A stretch of 49,983 bases of DNA from Caulobacteraceae bacterium (GTDB taxonomy: Bacteria > Pseudomonadota > Alphaproteobacteria > Caulobacterales > Caulobacteraceae). Shown in pieces: positions 17,105 through 26,581 of this stretch. Made by a program: the position numbers and the translations under genes. The notes beneath the pieces are model-generated. The model was not told the DNA's origin and made no database searches. It saw only the letters and a list, made by a program, of their open reading frames with translations. Every line of letters starts with the position of its first letter. Within the stretch, counting starts at the first letter, position 1. The DNA lies in contig CANJLH010000023.1 of NCBI GenBank assembly GCA_947475415.1, positions 1-49,983 on the forward strand. The letters run 5' to 3'.

Positions 17105-17126
17105 GTGGGTTCGAGGCCTAACCCAC
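17105..17126. terminator. Hairpin between two convergent SDR genes (possible bidirectional terminator)
   Basis: GTGGGTT (17105-17111) pairs perfectly with AACCCAC (17120-17126) across an 8-base loop. It lies just after the stop of the plus-strand SDR and overlaps the stop of the minus-strand SDR. There is no clear T-run on either side, so termination strength is uncertain. Confidence 0.45.
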
Positions 17127-17939
17127 GTCAAGCCCGCCGCCATCAACCGCGGCTTCAACGCCGGTCACATATTCGTTCGCCTCTGAGCAGAGGAAGGCGG
17201 CCAGATTGGCGAAGCCCTCCGGCGTTCCGGCGCGACCGAGGGCGGGTATGTAGCCGATCTTCGCCGCGACCTCTATGAAGGCCTGGTTCGAGCCGCTCGC
17301 AGAGGCGGCGTCATTTTCGAGGAACCTGGCCAGCTTTTCCGGACCCAGCACATAGCCGGGATGCAGCGTATTCACGAGGATCTGATCCGCGCCAAGGTCC
17401 TTGGACAGGAACTTCGCCAGGTTCGTGAGCGCCGCCTTCGCGGCGGTGAAGTCGGGGTGCACGTCGACAGGCTCAATGCGAATGCCGACGCTGGGTTTGT
17501 AGATCGATCCGGCGCCGATAAACAGCATCCGGCCCCACTGGCGCTGGCGCATGTGGGGTATGACCGCCCTGGCCATGCGGACGCCGGCATGGAAGGTGAT
17601 GTTGAATGTCTCCTCCCATTCATCGTCAGTGATGTCCGAAAACTGTCGATTGAGGTGCAGCGACGGGGCGAACACCATGATGTCGATCCGGCCGAATGCC
17701 TCCGAAGCTTGCTGGACAAACGACATGGCCGCGCCGCGTTCCGCCAGGTCGCACCGGATCGGGAGCGTGCGGCCAGGCAAATCCCGCGCATCCGCACATA
17801 TCGCCTCCAAGGCCTCGGTCGATCGGGCGCATAACGCAACATCGCAGCCCTCCGCCAGGAGTCGCATCGCGGTCGCCCGCCCCATGCCCTTGCTTGCGCC
17901 GGCAACGACGGCCGCACGGCCACTTAAGCCAAGTTCCAT
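17118..17939 (-). CDS. SDR-family protein with catalytic Tyr replaced by Phe
   Basis: A 273-residue classical-SDR-sized protein. The cofactor motif GASKGMGR is at residues 14-21. After the fourth strand the usual NNAG is replaced by FAPS (IMVFAPSLHL). The expected Y-x3-K active-site motif reads F164-TAA-K168, so the catalytic Tyr is Phe (TTC, 17448-17450). Lys is kept, and Ser residues are present at 145 and 150. The C-terminal end (LGRAGTPEGFANLAAFLCS, then YVTGVEAAVDGGGLDVG) is normal. A one-base change would restore Tyr. It may be a non-catalytic or altered-activity SDR. Converges with the SDR at 16225-17097. Confidence 0.85.
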   Translation of the reverse strand: MELGLSGRAAVVAGASKGMGRATAMRLLAEGCDVALCARSTEALEAICADARDLPGRTLPIRCDLAERGAAMSFVQQASEAFGRIDIMVFAPSLHLNRQFSDITDDEWEETFNITFHAGVRMARAVIPHMRQRQWGRMLFIGAGSIYKPSVGIRIEPVDVHPDFTAAKAALTNLAKFLSKDLGADQILVNTLHPGYVLGPEKLARFLENDAASASGSNQAFIEVAAKIGYIPALGRAGTPEGFANLAAFLCSEANEYVTGVEAAVDGGGLDVG

Positions 17940-18024
17940 CTCGTCAATCCCATCGTGAACTCTTCACTCTAGGATAACAGATGTCAGGTGAAATCCGAGA
18001 GGGCCTCAAGCCTCTGCCCAGGGA

Positions 18025-18058
18025 TGGATGTAGTTCCGAGAAAATAGCTTTACATCCA
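18025..18058. promoter_or_regulatory. Perfect inverted repeat in the leader of the TadG-like gene
   Basis: TGGATGTA (18025-18032) and TACATCCA (18051-18058) are exact reverse complements separated by 18 AT-richer bases, ending 26 bases before the TTG start at 18085. A second, smaller one, AGAGG/CCTCT, lies at 17998-18015. The arrangement could be a repressor operator or a leader RNA hairpin. No family of regulator can be named. Confidence 0.4.
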
Positions 18059-18084
18059 GCGTTACGACAGTCGTTAGGATTTAA

Positions 18085-19557
18085 TTGTCCTTTCATAACA
18101 ACGTTTTGCATCGAGGATGCGGTTTGCCGATACTTATTTCTAACTTATTGCGCGCCGCGTCCCGCGAAGGGTTTTCCCGCGATGAACGTGGGGCGACTGC
18201 TGTTGTGTTCGCCCTCGTGTTTATTCTCCTGGTGGGTTTGGTGTTCGGAGTTTTAGACATCACACGCACATCAAATGCACGCCGTTCGCTGCACGATGGC
18301 CTCGATGCGGCCACGCTGGCGGCGGTTCGTTCTGGCGCGACAAAAGACGCTGACTTGAAAGCGGCAGGGGCCAAGTTCCTGGCGAACGAGATTCAAGGGC
18401 TCGGGATCCGAAATTTAACGAGTGATTTCAAGTTGACGGGAGACACCGCGGTGGGAACTGCGAGTGGCTACCTGGACCCCATCGTGCTCGGACTGTTCCT
18501 GGCCGGGCCGATGAAGGTGGAAGCCGAAACGCAAGTGACGCGCGACGCCACCCTCTCCACTGAAATTGTACTTGTGCTCGATACCACCGCCTCAATGAGC
18601 GGGGCTAAGATCACTGCGCTCAAGGCTGCAGCCAAGGATCTGGTTCAGAAGGTCATGTTGGGTGGAAAGGACAAAGTAAAGGTTGGCGTGGTGCCGTTCG
18701 CAAACTATGTGAACATTGGTGTTAAGCGGAGAAATGAGCCTTGGGCTTCCGTGCCGGCGGATTACACGACTTCGGATCCTGGCGGAGTTTGCTATGATAA
18801 CACCACGACAACCTGTTTGATTCCCGCGAAATCCTACACTTGCACGGTTTACAATGATGGCGTCGCCAATCCTAATGGCACCTGCTGGACGTCCGCGCAG
18901 AACTGCACAACCGTAAAAACCGGAACGCAGACTTGCACGAAACCTTCGACGAGCAAGTATGTGTTTTACGGCTGCGTGGGTTCACCGCCTTACCCGAAGA
19001 ATGTGCGCGACGATGACTCGGCGCGGAAATATCCCGGCTTCCTGAACGTCAAATGCACCAATGAGTTCACACCGCTCACCAGCATTCAGGGAACCGCAGT
19101 CGCGGCGACCCAAACGCTTACGGCAGCCGGTGACACCTATATCCCCGCGGGTCTTGCTTGGGGTTTTAATTTTCTATCGCCTCCGGTTCCAATGACCGAA
19201 GCGCAGGCCTACGACGCGACAGGCACAAACCAGCGACCTCGAAAAGCGCTCGTCATGATGACAGACGGCGCCAATTCAATGGCGCTGAACGCAGCTAACG
19301 GCAGCCACTACGGCGTTGGCGGGGCGCTCCCGACCCAGGCCAATCAGTATACCAAGGAACTCTGCGACAACATCAAGGCGGCTAAGATCGAGATTTTCAC
19401 AGTCGCTTTCACCATCACGGATCCCACCGCCAAAGCCTTGGTGAAATCGTGCGCGAGCGACGCGTCGCACTATTACGACGCGACCGACACAGCCGCCCTG
19501 GGGGCAGCCTTCCAGTCGATCGCCGACGCCCTTCTTCAAATGCGCATTTCGCACTGA
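18085..19557 (+). CDS. TadG-like protein: N-terminal pilin-type helix plus von Willebrand factor A domain
   Basis: A 490-residue protein. The N-terminus has the TadE/TadG pattern: basic stretch, DERGATAV, then one membrane helix (about residues 38-58). The rest is outside the membrane. A vWA domain starts near residue 160 with VLVLDTTASMSG (a MIDAS motif with Thr in the second position) and resumes after an insertion with ALVMMTDGANS. The insertion (about 225-330) is Thr-rich and has eight Cys, suggesting disulfides. TadG proteins belong to Flp/Tad pilus machinery, but no tad or cpa gene is nearby, so this is an orphan. Two TTG starts are possible: 18085 with AGGA at 5-base spacing, and 18124 with GAGGA at 6-base spacing. 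The choice is uncertain. Confidence 0.82.
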   Translation: MSFHNNVLHRGCGLPILISNLLRAASREGFSRDERGATAVVFALVFILLVGLVFGVLDITRTSNARRSLHDGLDAATLAAVRSGATKDADLKAAGAKFLANEIQGLGIRNLTSDFKLTGDTAVGTASGYLDPIVLGLFLAGPMKVEAETQVTRDATLSTEIVLVLDTTASMSGAKITALKAAAKDLVQKVMLGGKDKVKVGVVPFANYVNIGVKRRNEPWASVPADYTTSDPGGVCYDNTTTTCLIPAKSYTCTVYNDGVANPNGTCWTSAQNCTTVKTGTQTCTKPSTSKYVFYGCVGSPPYPKNVRDDDSARKYPGFLNVKCTNEFTPLTSIQGTAVAATQTLTAAGDTYIPAGLAWGFNFLSPPVPMTEAQAYDATGTNQRPRKALVMMTDGANSMALNAANGSHYGVGGALPTQANQYTKELCDNIKAAKIEIFTVAFTITDPTAKALVKSCASDASHYYDATDTAALGAAFQSIADALLQMRISH

Positions 19558-19603
19558 GGGGCGGCAAGAGAGTTTGGCTGGGTTCTAGAATTTTACGACA
19601 GGA

Positions 19604-19678
19604 TGGTGGACGCGACAGGGATTGAACCTGTGACCCCCTCGGTGTGAACGAGGTGCTCTCCCGCTGAGCTACGCGTCC
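19604..19678 (-). tRNA. tRNA-Val (anticodon CAC)
   Basis: On the minus strand the sequence folds as a full cloverleaf: acceptor GGACGCG pairs with CGCGTCC, D-arm GCTC...GAGC, anticodon stem CCTCG/CGAGG with loop TTCACAC, and T-arm ACAGG/CCTGT with loop TTCAATC. Anticodon positions 34-36 read CAC, which decodes GUG valine. The discriminator base is A, and CCA is encoded at 19604-19606. A candidate promoter lies 31 bases upstream. Confidence 0.96.
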
Positions 19679-19708
19679 GCTTTCGGCGGTCGGCCGGGAA
19701 GGGATGGG

Positions 19709-19737
19709 CCTATAGACCGCCGCCCGTCGCCCGGCAA
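19709..19737 (-). promoter_or_regulatory. Candidate housekeeping promoter for tRNA-Val
   Basis: Reading the minus strand, TTGCCG (19732-19737) and TATAGG (19709-19714) are separated by exactly 17 bases. The predicted start of transcription lies about 25 bases before the tRNA. The promoter sits within the last codons of gph, which is on the same strand, so read-through from gph could also contribute. Confidence 0.55.
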
Positions 19738-20438
19738 GGGTCGAGGAGTTTTTGGCAGGCGGCGACGAGTTCGTCGAAATGGTCGATCAACAAGTCAGGA
19801 CCAAGCTCAACGGCCGGGACCTCGGTGTAGCCAAAACTCACCAGCACCAACTTGGCGCCGGCCGCGCGCGCAGCGCCGGCATCGGTTGCGGCGTCACCCA
19901 CCATGACGGTGCGCTCGATGACACCGCCGGCGTCCGCCACCGCAGCGAGCAGGTGGCGGGGATCAGGCTTGGCCGCTGGCGCCCGGTCGGGGCCGGTGAC
20001 GGCGCTGAAAAGGCGGGAGAGATCCAAGGCGTCCAGCAAGGCCACAGACAGTTCGGTGCGCTTGTTTGTGCAAACGCACAGGCGCGCGCCTGAATCACGC
20101 AGGCTCTCGAGGGCGGCGACAACGCCCGGAAACGGTCGGCTTTCATCAGCGATGTGCGTGCGGTAGTGGGTGAGAAACCGTTCGAACAGCTCCGTCAGCC
20201 GCTCGGCTGTCTGCGGCGCGCCCGCCGCGGTGAAGCCGCGTTCAATGAGCCAAGCGGCTCCCTTTCCGATAAATGGCCGCGCGACGGTTAGGGGCAGAGG
20301 CCTTAGTCCCTCTTCGGCCAAGAGATAATTCAATGTTCCCACCAGGTCCTGGGCGGTGTCGACCAGGGTGCCGTCCAGGTCGAAGGCGATGGTTGCGCCC
20401 GAAAGCGCCTGATTATCGCTCAAGTCCAACCTCCGCAT
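19710..20438 (-). CDS. gph: Phosphoglycolate phosphatase (HAD superfamily)
   Basis: A 242-residue HAD hydrolase of normal Gph length. Motif I is [11 protein letters not shown] with the nucleophile Asp near residue 19. Motif II is the Thr of VCTNKR, motif III the Lys of AAKPDP, and motif IV is [16 protein letters not shown] helical cap follows motif I. The enzyme dephosphorylates 2-phosphoglycolate arising from DNA repair and oxidation; other small sugar phosphates cannot be excluded. It is divergent from glmU, with 68 bases between them, and precedes tRNA-Val on the same strand. Confidence 0.85.
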   Translation of the reverse strand: MRRLDLSDNQALSGATIAFDLDGTLVDTAQDLVGTLNYLLAEEGLRPLPLTVARPFIGKGAAWLIERGFTAAGAPQTAERLTELFERFLTHYRTHIADESRPFPGVVAALESLRDSGARLCVCTNKRTELSVALLDALDLSRLFSAVTGPDRAPAAKPDPRHLLAAVADAGGVIERTVMVGDAATDAGAARAAGAKLVLVSFGYTEVPAVELGPDLLIDHFDELVAACQKLLDPCRATGGGL

Positions 20439-20506
20439 CGAATCCGCTCGCCGTTTCGGCTAAAGCCCGCAAGATTGCAACGTCACCCGGATTCGAGGGG
20501 GTTTCC

Positions 20507-21844
20507 ATGACACGCCGCGCCGCCGTGATCCTCGCCGCTGGTCAGGGCACGCGAATGAAGTCGCCACTGCCCAAGGTGCTCCATAAGGTTGGAGCTCGCA
20601 CGCTGCTGGACCGTGTCATCGACACCGTCGAGCAGGCAGGATGCGAGCGAGTGGTGGTGGTGGTCGGAAACCACAGTCCGGCGGTGCGAAGGCTTGCGGA
20701 ACAGCGCCTGGGCGCGACCTCCATCGTGGTTCAGTATCCGCCCCTCGGCACGGCGCACGCGGTGCTGGCCGCAAAAGCCGCATTGGCGGATTTCGACGGA
20801 GATGTGCTTGTCATCAACGGCGATTGTCCGCTGCTGACGCCTGAGGATCTGGAGCCGCTGTACCTACTCCGCAGCCATGGCGCAGATTTGGCGCTGCTGG
20901 GTTTCACTCCAGTCGACGCCCTGCTTTACGGGCGCCTGATCCGCGCCGAACACGGCGAAATCATAAAGATCGCCGAGCCCAAGGACGCCACCCCGCAGGA
21001 ACTGGCCGCGCCGGACTGCTACGCCGGCATGCTGGTGGCGGACCGGGCGCGGCTGATAGGCTGGCTTGAGCGGGTGAACAACGAAAACGCCAAGGGCGAG
21101 TACTACCTGACCGACATCGTGAAGCTGGCAGTATCCGACAAAGGATCGGTCCGTGCCGCGCTAGCGCCGGAGAGCGCCGTGATGGGTTGCGACACCCAGG
21201 CGCAATTGGCGGCGGCGGAGGGATTTTTCCAGGAGAGGCAACGTGCCCGGTTCTTGGCGGACGGCGTGGCTATGCCCGCTCCCGCCACGGTCCACTTCAG
21301 TTGGGACACCCAGGTTGCGGGGGGCGCGACCCTTGAACAGTTCGTGGTATTCGCTCCGGGGGTGAAGGTTGAGGCTGGCGCCGTGATCCGCGCCTTCACC
21401 CATCTGGAGGGCGCCACCGTACGCGCGGGCGCAATTGTGGGCCCCTATGCACGCCTGCGCCCCGGCGCAGACATCGGCGAGGAGGCGCACATCGGCAATT
21501 TCGTCGAAGTCAAGAAAGTCACCCTTGGCCGCGGCGCCAAGGCCAATCATCTCGCCTATCTCGGCGATGGCACTGTCGGACCAGGCGCGAATATCGGCGC
21601 GGGCACCATCTTCTGCAATTACGACGGGTTCGACAAATACGAGACTCATGTAGGCGCCGGCGCCTTTGTCGGTTCCGACTCCGCGCTCGTGGCGCCGGTC
21701 AGGATCGGCGACGGCGCCTATATCGGCACCGGATCCGTAATCACCGATGATGTCGCGGCTGATTCCCTTGCGCTCGCCCGCGGCCGCCAGGTGGAGAAGC
21801 CGGGTTGGGCCGTGACATTCCGGGAGGGCAAGGCGAAAAAATGA
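20507..21844 (+). CDS. glmU: Bifunctional N-acetylglucosamine-1-phosphate uridyltransferase / glucosamine-1-phosphate acetyltransferase GlmU
   Basis: Start at ATG 20507 ([12 protein letters not shown]) after a GAGGGGG ribosome site, giving 445 residues; the longer frame to 20273 is antisense to gph. The N-terminal uridyltransferase has [26 protein letters not shown] and the Mg2+ region around [14 protein letters not shown]. The C-terminal left-handed beta-helix has many hexapeptide repeats and the acetyl-CoA-site segments [11 protein letters not shown] and [10 protein letters not shown]. It makes UDP-GlcNAc for peptidoglycan and lipid A in the cytoplasm. It overlaps rpiA by 4 bases, making it the first gene of a glmU-rpiA-gor-ligase run. 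Confidence 0.96.
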   Translation: MTRRAAVILAAGQGTRMKSPLPKVLHKVGARTLLDRVIDTVEQAGCERVVVVVGNHSPAVRRLAEQRLGATSIVVQYPPLGTAHAVLAAKAALADFDGDVLVINGDCPLLTPEDLEPLYLLRSHGADLALLGFTPVDALLYGRLIRAEHGEIIKIAEPKDATPQELAAPDCYAGMLVADRARLIGWLERVNNENAKGEYYLTDIVKLAVSDKGSVRAALAPESAVMGCDTQAQLAAAEGFFQERQRARFLADGVAMPAPATVHFSWDTQVAGGATLEQFVVFAPGVKVEAGAVIRAFTHLEGATVRAGAIVGPYARLRPGADIGEEAHIGNFVEVKKVTLGRGAKANHLAYLGDGTVGPGANIGAGTIFCNYDGFDKYETHVGAGAFVGSDSALVAPVRIGDGAYIGTGSVITDDVAADSLALARGRQVEKPGWAVTFREGKAKK

Positions 21845-22524
21845 CCGCCGACGACCAGAAACGCGCTGCTGGAGAGGCTGCTGCGGCCCTGGCGGAGGCC
21901 GGCATGAAGGTGGGCCTTGGCACGGGGTCCACGGCGGCCTGGTTCGTCAAGGCCCTGGCGGCGCGTGAACTCGACATCCGCTGCACGCCCACTTCTCGGG
22001 CTACGGCGGACCTGGGGGCGGGGCTCGGACTGAGGATGTTCGAACTTGATGATTTGGGCGAACTCGACCTCACCGTTGATGGCGCCGACGAAATCGGGCC
22101 AGGCCTGTCGCTGATAAAGGGCGGCGGCGCGGCGCTGCTTCGGGAAAAACTGGTCTGGGAAGCTTCCCGGCGTTGTGTGGTGATCGCTGACGCCGCCAAG
22201 AAGGTCTCGACGCTTGGCGCATTCCCGTTGCCGATCGAGGTGATCCCGTTCGGCCACCGCAGCACACAGGCGCGCATATGCGATGCGCTGGTCGAATGCG
22301 ATATCGGCATCGCGCCGCGACTGCGAATGAAGGACGGCGCGCCCGTTCTGACGGATAACGGGAACTACATCTATGACGCCGCTTGCGGCCGGATCGCAGA
22401 ACCGGCGTTATTGGCCGGCGTGCTGAAGAGCGTGACCGGCGTTGTGGATCATGGTCTTTTCCTGGATCTGGCGGACATCGCCATGATCGGGACAGCGTCT
22501 GGCGTCGTCACAATCGAACCCTGA
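21841..22524 (+). CDS. rpiA: Ribose-5-phosphate isomerase A
   Basis: A 227-residue protein starting at the ATG that overlaps the glmU stop (ATGA). RpiA motifs are all visible: [11 protein letters not shown] for phosphate binding, VDGADEI with catalytic Asp and Glu-adjacent residues, and [11 protein letters not shown] with the catalytic Lys and Glu. It interconverts ribose 5-phosphate and ribulose 5-phosphate in the pentose phosphate pathway. Seven bases separate it from gor; linking NADPH-related pentose flux to a NADPH-using reductase is sensible but inferred. Confidence 0.96.
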   Translation: MTADDQKRAAGEAAAALAEAGMKVGLGTGSTAAWFVKALAARELDIRCTPTSRATADLGAGLGLRMFELDDLGELDLTVDGADEIGPGLSLIKGGGAALLREKLVWEASRRCVVIADAAKKVSTLGAFPLPIEVIPFGHRSTQARICDALVECDIGIAPRLRMKDGAPVLTDNGNYIYDAACGRIAEPALLAGVLKSVTGVVDHGLFLDLADIAMIGTASGVVTIEP

Positions 22525-22531
22525 GGGGGGT

Positions 22532-23908
22532 ATGTCCAAGTTCGACTACGATCTTTTCGTGATCGGCGCCGGGTCCGGCGGCGTACGCGCGGCGCGGATG
22601 GCGGCCCTGTCCGGCGCCAAGGTGGCCGTGGCCGAAGAACATCGCGTGGGTGGCACCTGCGTGATCCGCGGGTGTGTGCCCAAGAAGTTCATGGTCTATG
22701 CCTCAGAGTTCGCCCACCATTTCAAGACCGCCAAGGCCTATGGATGGTCGCTGGATAATCCCCGTTTCGACTGGGCGGCATTCATCGCGCAAAAGGACAT
22801 GGAGATTGCGCGCCTATCCGGGATCTACGTCGCCAACCTGCGCAACGCCGGCGCTGAGTTGATGCATGGTAAAGCCCGGTTGATCGACGGGCATGCCGTT
22901 GAGGTTGAGGGGAGAGGTGTCGTTTCGGCGGAACGGATATTGATCGCGACGGGAGGGCGGCCTGCGGCGCCGGATGATGTCGCGGGCGTCGACCTCAGCA
23001 TTACTTCCAACGAAGCCTTCCACCTGCCGGCCCTGCCGAAGCGGATCGTTATTGTTGGCGGCGGCTATATAGCGGTCGAATTCGCCGGAATTTTCAATGG
23101 GTTCGGCGTCGATACGACATTGGTTCATCGCGGTGAAAACCTACTTCGCGGCTTTGACGACCACGTGCGCACCCATGTCGCCGAGGAGATGGAGAAGTGC
23201 GGGGTAAAGATCCAACTGGGCCGCAAGCACGCGCGCCTGGAGCAATCGGGCGACGGAATCATCTCCACCTTCATTGACGGCGGGACCCTGAGTTCCGACG
23301 TCGTCATGTTCGCGGTTGGTCGCAGGCCCTATGTCGAGGGTCTGGGGTTGGAGGCGGCGGGCGTGGCGCTGAATCCCGGCGGCGCCATCAAGGTGGATGA
23401 CTACTCGCGGACCAGCACGCCCAACATCTGGGCGGTCGGCGACGTGACGGATCGCATCAATCTGACCCCGGTGGCGATCCGCGAGGGCGCGGCTTTCGCC
23501 GAGACCGAATTCTATGGCCGTCCGACCCGGTTCGACCATGAGATGGTCGCCTCGGCCGTGTTCTCCCAGCCGCCCGTCGGCGCCGTCGGCATGACGGAAG
23601 CGGAGGCGCGCAGCGCCCTGGGGAAGGTCGATATCTATTTCACCCGCTTTAGGCCCATGAAGTACGCCTTCTCCGGAGAGGCCGAACGTTGCATGATGAA
23701 GCTGGTGGTCGAGAATTCGTCACAGCTCATCGTCGGCTGTCACGTCGTGGGTCCCGACGCCCCGGAGATGATTCAGATGGCGGCGATCGCTCTGAAAATG
23801 GGGGTGACGAAGGCCCAGTGGGATTCCACCTGTGCGGTGCACCCCACCCTCGCCGAGGAATTGGTCACAATGCGCGAGCCCTACGCACCAGCGGATGGGG
23901 TTGGATGA
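22532..23908 (+). CDS. gor: Glutathione-disulfide reductase
   Basis: A 458-residue class I flavoprotein disulfide reductase. The FAD motif is VIGAGSGGVRAAR. The redox pair is C43 and C48 in GGTCVIRGCVPKK, spaced as in glutathione reductase. The second nucleotide motif IVGGGYIAVEFAGIF binds NADPH, the FAD segment is WAVGDVTDRINLTP, and the active-site His is in the C-terminal CAVHPTLAEE. It keeps glutathione reduced in the cytoplasm using NADPH. A GAGGGGGG ribosome site precedes the ATG. It overlaps the next gene by 4 bases. Confidence 0.94.
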   Translation: MSKFDYDLFVIGAGSGGVRAARMAALSGAKVAVAEEHRVGGTCVIRGCVPKKFMVYASEFAHHFKTAKAYGWSLDNPRFDWAAFIAQKDMEIARLSGIYVANLRNAGAELMHGKARLIDGHAVEVEGRGVVSAERILIATGGRPAAPDDVAGVDLSITSNEAFHLPALPKRIVIVGGGYIAVEFAGIFNGFGVDTTLVHRGENLLRGFDDHVRTHVAEEMEKCGVKIQLGRKHARLEQSGDGIISTFIDGGTLSSDVVMFAVGRRPYVEGLGLEAAGVALNPGGAIKVDDYSRTSTPNIWAVGDVTDRINLTPVAIREGAAFAETEFYGRPTRFDHEMVASAVFSQPPVGAVGMTEAEARSALGKVDIYFTRFRPMKYAFSGEAERCMMKLVVENSSQLIVGCHVVGPDAPEMIQMAAIALKMGVTKAQWDSTCAVHPTLAEELVTMREPYAPADGVG

Positions 23909-25149
23909 CGCTCGCCTGGCCCTCTCGTGATCGGTTATCGGTCTGGTGCGGCGGTTGCCTCCTGGCGGCGCTGCTTCTAATGCCCGTGCTTGGCTGGGTT
24001 GGCCCGCTGGGATTTGCGCCGATCGTGGGTGTCGCAGGCGCCCTTTGCCTTCCTGTGCTTACGGTGCGAGAGGCCGATCGTCCGGTCTATATCGCAGGCA
24101 TCATGATGCTGATCTGGGCAGTGGGTTCCACGGTCTGGAGTCCGTATCACCACGATTTGTGGGGTTCTCCTGCACTCAAATTGGTAGCCGAGGCGGTGTT
24201 TTATTTCGCGTTCGTTTGTGCGGCGCGCAGGGCTGAACCGGGGATGCGCGAGCGCGCACTTCTCGTGTTCGCCTGGGGCTTGCCGATCCTGGGTCTGGCG
24301 ATTTTCGCCGAAGCGGTGACCGCAGCCCAGGGTTATCGGACGCTGCGAGCAATGCTCGGTGAGCCGCTGCGGCCGGATCTTGCCGCAAAGAACGTCGCCC
24401 AGGGGTTATTCGTACTGGCGCTGCTCTGGCCGCTGGCGGCCGTGGCGGCGCAGCGCACCGGCGCGGCGTTGTGGCTAACGGCGCCGACTTTGGCGGGGTT
24501 GATCGGGGGTTCCGTCGCTTTCGGATATGATGCCCCGATCCTTGCGCTGGCGGTCGCGGGCATTGTCGGCGCGGCGGTGTGGCTCTGGCCGGTCGTCGCG
24601 CCCAGGGTGCTGGCCGGCCTGACAGCGGCGTTTTTCATGCTGATGCCGTTGGCCGTCTGGATTTTGCAGACCACCGGTGTCCTGGACACGCTCAGGCGCG
24701 TCCTGCCGCCATCCTGGTCACAGCGACTGGGTTATTGGAGTCATGCGATCGGGTGGCTAGGCGATCACCCTCTCCGAGGTTGGGGACTGGAAGCCAGCCG
24801 GATGTTTTCACCTGGGATTCAATTGCATCCGCATGACAGCGCGCTGCAGCTGTGGATGGAGCTCGGGCTGATCGGCGCCGTTGCCGCATCGGTCATCTGG
24901 GCCAGCGTTCTCGCGCGGTTAAGCAATCCAGAGCGCGATGCGGCGCGGGCGGCGGCGGCGGCCAGCGCCATGGCCTACGTGGTGATAGGCGGCGTCAGCT
25001 TCGGCGTCTGGCAAGAATGGTGGCTTGCGTTGGCGGGCTTGGCGGCGGCCTGCGCAGCGGCGCTGATCCGACAGCCTGTGGTTCGGTCTGACGTCAGGAA
25101 AGCGGACGCGGTGCGGAAACCATCGACCTTGGCGCTATTCTCGGAGTAG
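23905..25149 (+). CDS. O-antigen ligase/polymerase-like membrane protein (Wzy_C family)
   Basis: Start at ATG 23905 overlapping the gor stop (ATGA), giving 414 residues; the longer frame to 23689 lies out of frame within gor. About ten to twelve hydrophobic segments span the protein. A large periplasmic loop near residue 270-320 carries the family hallmark [14 protein letters not shown] followed by [18 protein letters not shown], with conserved His. Proteins of this family ligate or polymerise undecaprenyl-linked sugars onto lipid A core or proteins. The position behind gor is unusual, because no glycosyltransferase cluster is nearby. Ligase versus polymerase cannot be decided here. Confidence 0.82.
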   Translation: MTLAWPSRDRLSVWCGGCLLAALLLMPVLGWVGPLGFAPIVGVAGALCLPVLTVREADRPVYIAGIMMLIWAVGSTVWSPYHHDLWGSPALKLVAEAVFYFAFVCAARRAEPGMRERALLVFAWGLPILGLAIFAEAVTAAQGYRTLRAMLGEPLRPDLAAKNVAQGLFVLALLWPLAAVAAQRTGAALWLTAPTLAGLIGGSVAFGYDAPILALAVAGIVGAAVWLWPVVAPRVLAGLTAAFFMLMPLAVWILQTTGVLDTLRRVLPPSWSQRLGYWSHAIGWLGDHPLRGWGLEASRMFSPGIQLHPHDSALQLWMELGLIGAVAASVIWASVLARLSNPERDAARAAAAASAMAYVVIGGVSFGVWQEWWLALAGLAAACAAALIRQPVVRSDVRKADAVRKPSTLALFSE

Positions 25150-25201
25150 AAGGCCCGCTTTCGCCCGTCCGCTCAGTCTGGAAGGGCGCGGAGCCCTTGA
25201 G

Positions 25202-26581
25202 ATGAATGAGCCCTGGACCCCCGCCTCCTGGCGATCCAAACCCGGCAAGCACATGCCGGAAGACTATCCTGACGCAGCCGCCGTCGCTCGAGTTGAGCGC
25301 GAATTGCGGGCAATGCCGCCTCTTGTCTTCGCGGGCGAGGCGCGGCGGCTCAAGCAATTGCTGGGGGATGTGTCCGAGGGCCGCGCCTTCCTCTTGCAAG
25401 GGGGGGATTGCGCCGAAAGCTTCAAGGAATTCGGCGCGGACAATATCCGCGACACCTTCCGCCTCATCCTCCAGATGGCCGTGGTGCTGACTTTCGCGGG
25501 CGGCAAACCGGTGGTTAAGGTGGGCCGCATGGCGGGGCAGTTCGCCAAGCCGCGCTCATCTGCGACTGAGACGGTGGGCGATGTGACCCTGCCGTCCTAC
25601 CGCGGTGACGTCATCAACGGCATGGAATTCACGCCCGAAGCCCGCACTCCGGATCCGGAGCGGATGCTGAAAGCCTACAGCCAGTCCGCTGCGACCTTGA
25701 ACCTTCTTCGCGCTTTCGCCAGCGGGGGTTACGCCGACCTCTACAACATCCACCGCTGGACGCTGGGCTTCGTCGCCGACAGTCCGCAAGGCGCGCGCTA
25801 TCGGGAACTCTCCGAAAAGATCAGCGAGTCGCTGACCTTCATGGCCGCGATTGGCGTCACGCCGGAAAGTCAGCCAGACCTACACCGCGTTGACTTCTTC
25901 ACCTCCCACGAGGCTCTGCTTCTGGCGGCGGAAGAGGCGATGACCCGTGTGGATTCGACCTCGGGTGACTGGTACGACACCTCGGCCCATCTGCTGTGGA
26001 TCGGGGAACGCACCCGGCAGCTCGACGGCGCCCATGTGGAGTACTTCCGGGGGATCAAAAATCCCATCGGCATGAAGGTCGGCCCCACGCTTGAAGCCGA
26101 CGAACTCTTGCGGTTGATCGACGTGCTCAATCCCAAGAACGAAGCTGGACGACTGACGCTCTACGGCCGTTTCGGCTCCGACAAAATCGACGCACGCCTG
26201 CCGGGCCTGTTACGCGCCACCAAGGCTGCGGGGCGCAATGTTGTCTGGGCGATCGATCCCATGCACGGCAACACGCTCACCGCGAACAATGGCTACAAGA
26301 CCCGTCCCTTCGACCGGATCCTCTCGGAAGTGAAGAGCTTCGTGGAGATCGCAAAGGCGGAGGGTGTGCATCCTGGCGGGGTCCATCTGGAAATGACCGG
26401 CCAGAACGTGACGGAGTGCCTTGGCGGCGCAAGGGCGTTGAGCGAAGGCGATCTCGCTGATCGCTACCACACGCATTGCGATCCGCGGCTCAACGGCGAA
26501 CAGGCCCTGGAATTGGCGTTCCTGGTCGCCGAGAAGTTGAAGGAAGACCGGGTCGAAGCGCCTCAACGCGCAGCGGTCTAA
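25202..26581 (+). CDS. 3-deoxy-7-phosphoheptulonate synthase, class II
   Basis: A 459-residue plant/actinobacteria-type (class II) DAHP synthase, first enzyme of the shikimate pathway, joining phosphoenolpyruvate and erythrose 4-phosphate. Metal ligands are recognisable: the Cys of [10 protein letters not shown], the His of DPMHGNT, the Glu of [12 protein letters not shown] and the Asp of [16 protein letters not shown]. The N-terminus [11 protein letters not shown] is typical of the class. Length is normal. Erythrose 4-phosphate supply links it loosely to rpiA upstream. Its stop interlocks with that of the convergent DUF4188 gene (CTAA). Confidence 0.95.
   Translation: MNEPWTPASWRSKPGKHMPEDYPDAAAVARVERELRAMPPLVFAGEARRLKQLLGDVSEGRAFLLQGGDCAESFKEFGADNIRDTFRLILQMAVVLTFAGGKPVVKVGRMAGQFAKPRSSATETVGDVTLPSYRGDVINGMEFTPEARTPDPERMLKAYSQSAATLNLLRAFASGGYADLYNIHRWTLGFVADSPQGARYRELSEKISESLTFMAAIGVTPESQPDLHRVDFFTSHEALLLAAEEAMTRVDSTSGDWYDTSAHLLWIGERTRQLDGAHVEYFRGIKNPIGMKVGPTLEADELLRLIDVLNPKNEAGRLTLYGRFGSDKIDARLPGLLRATKAAGRNVVWAIDPMHGNTLTANNGYKTRPFDRILSEVKSFVEIAKAEGVHPGGVHLEMTGQNVTECLGGARALSEGDLADRYHTHCDPRLNGEQALELAFLVAEKLKEDRVEAPQRAAV

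Noticed and set aside
17981..18256. A 91-residue plus-strand frame overlapping the TadG-like start
   Set aside because: It has no family features and lies out of frame with the strong TadG-type N-terminus; it is a shadow.
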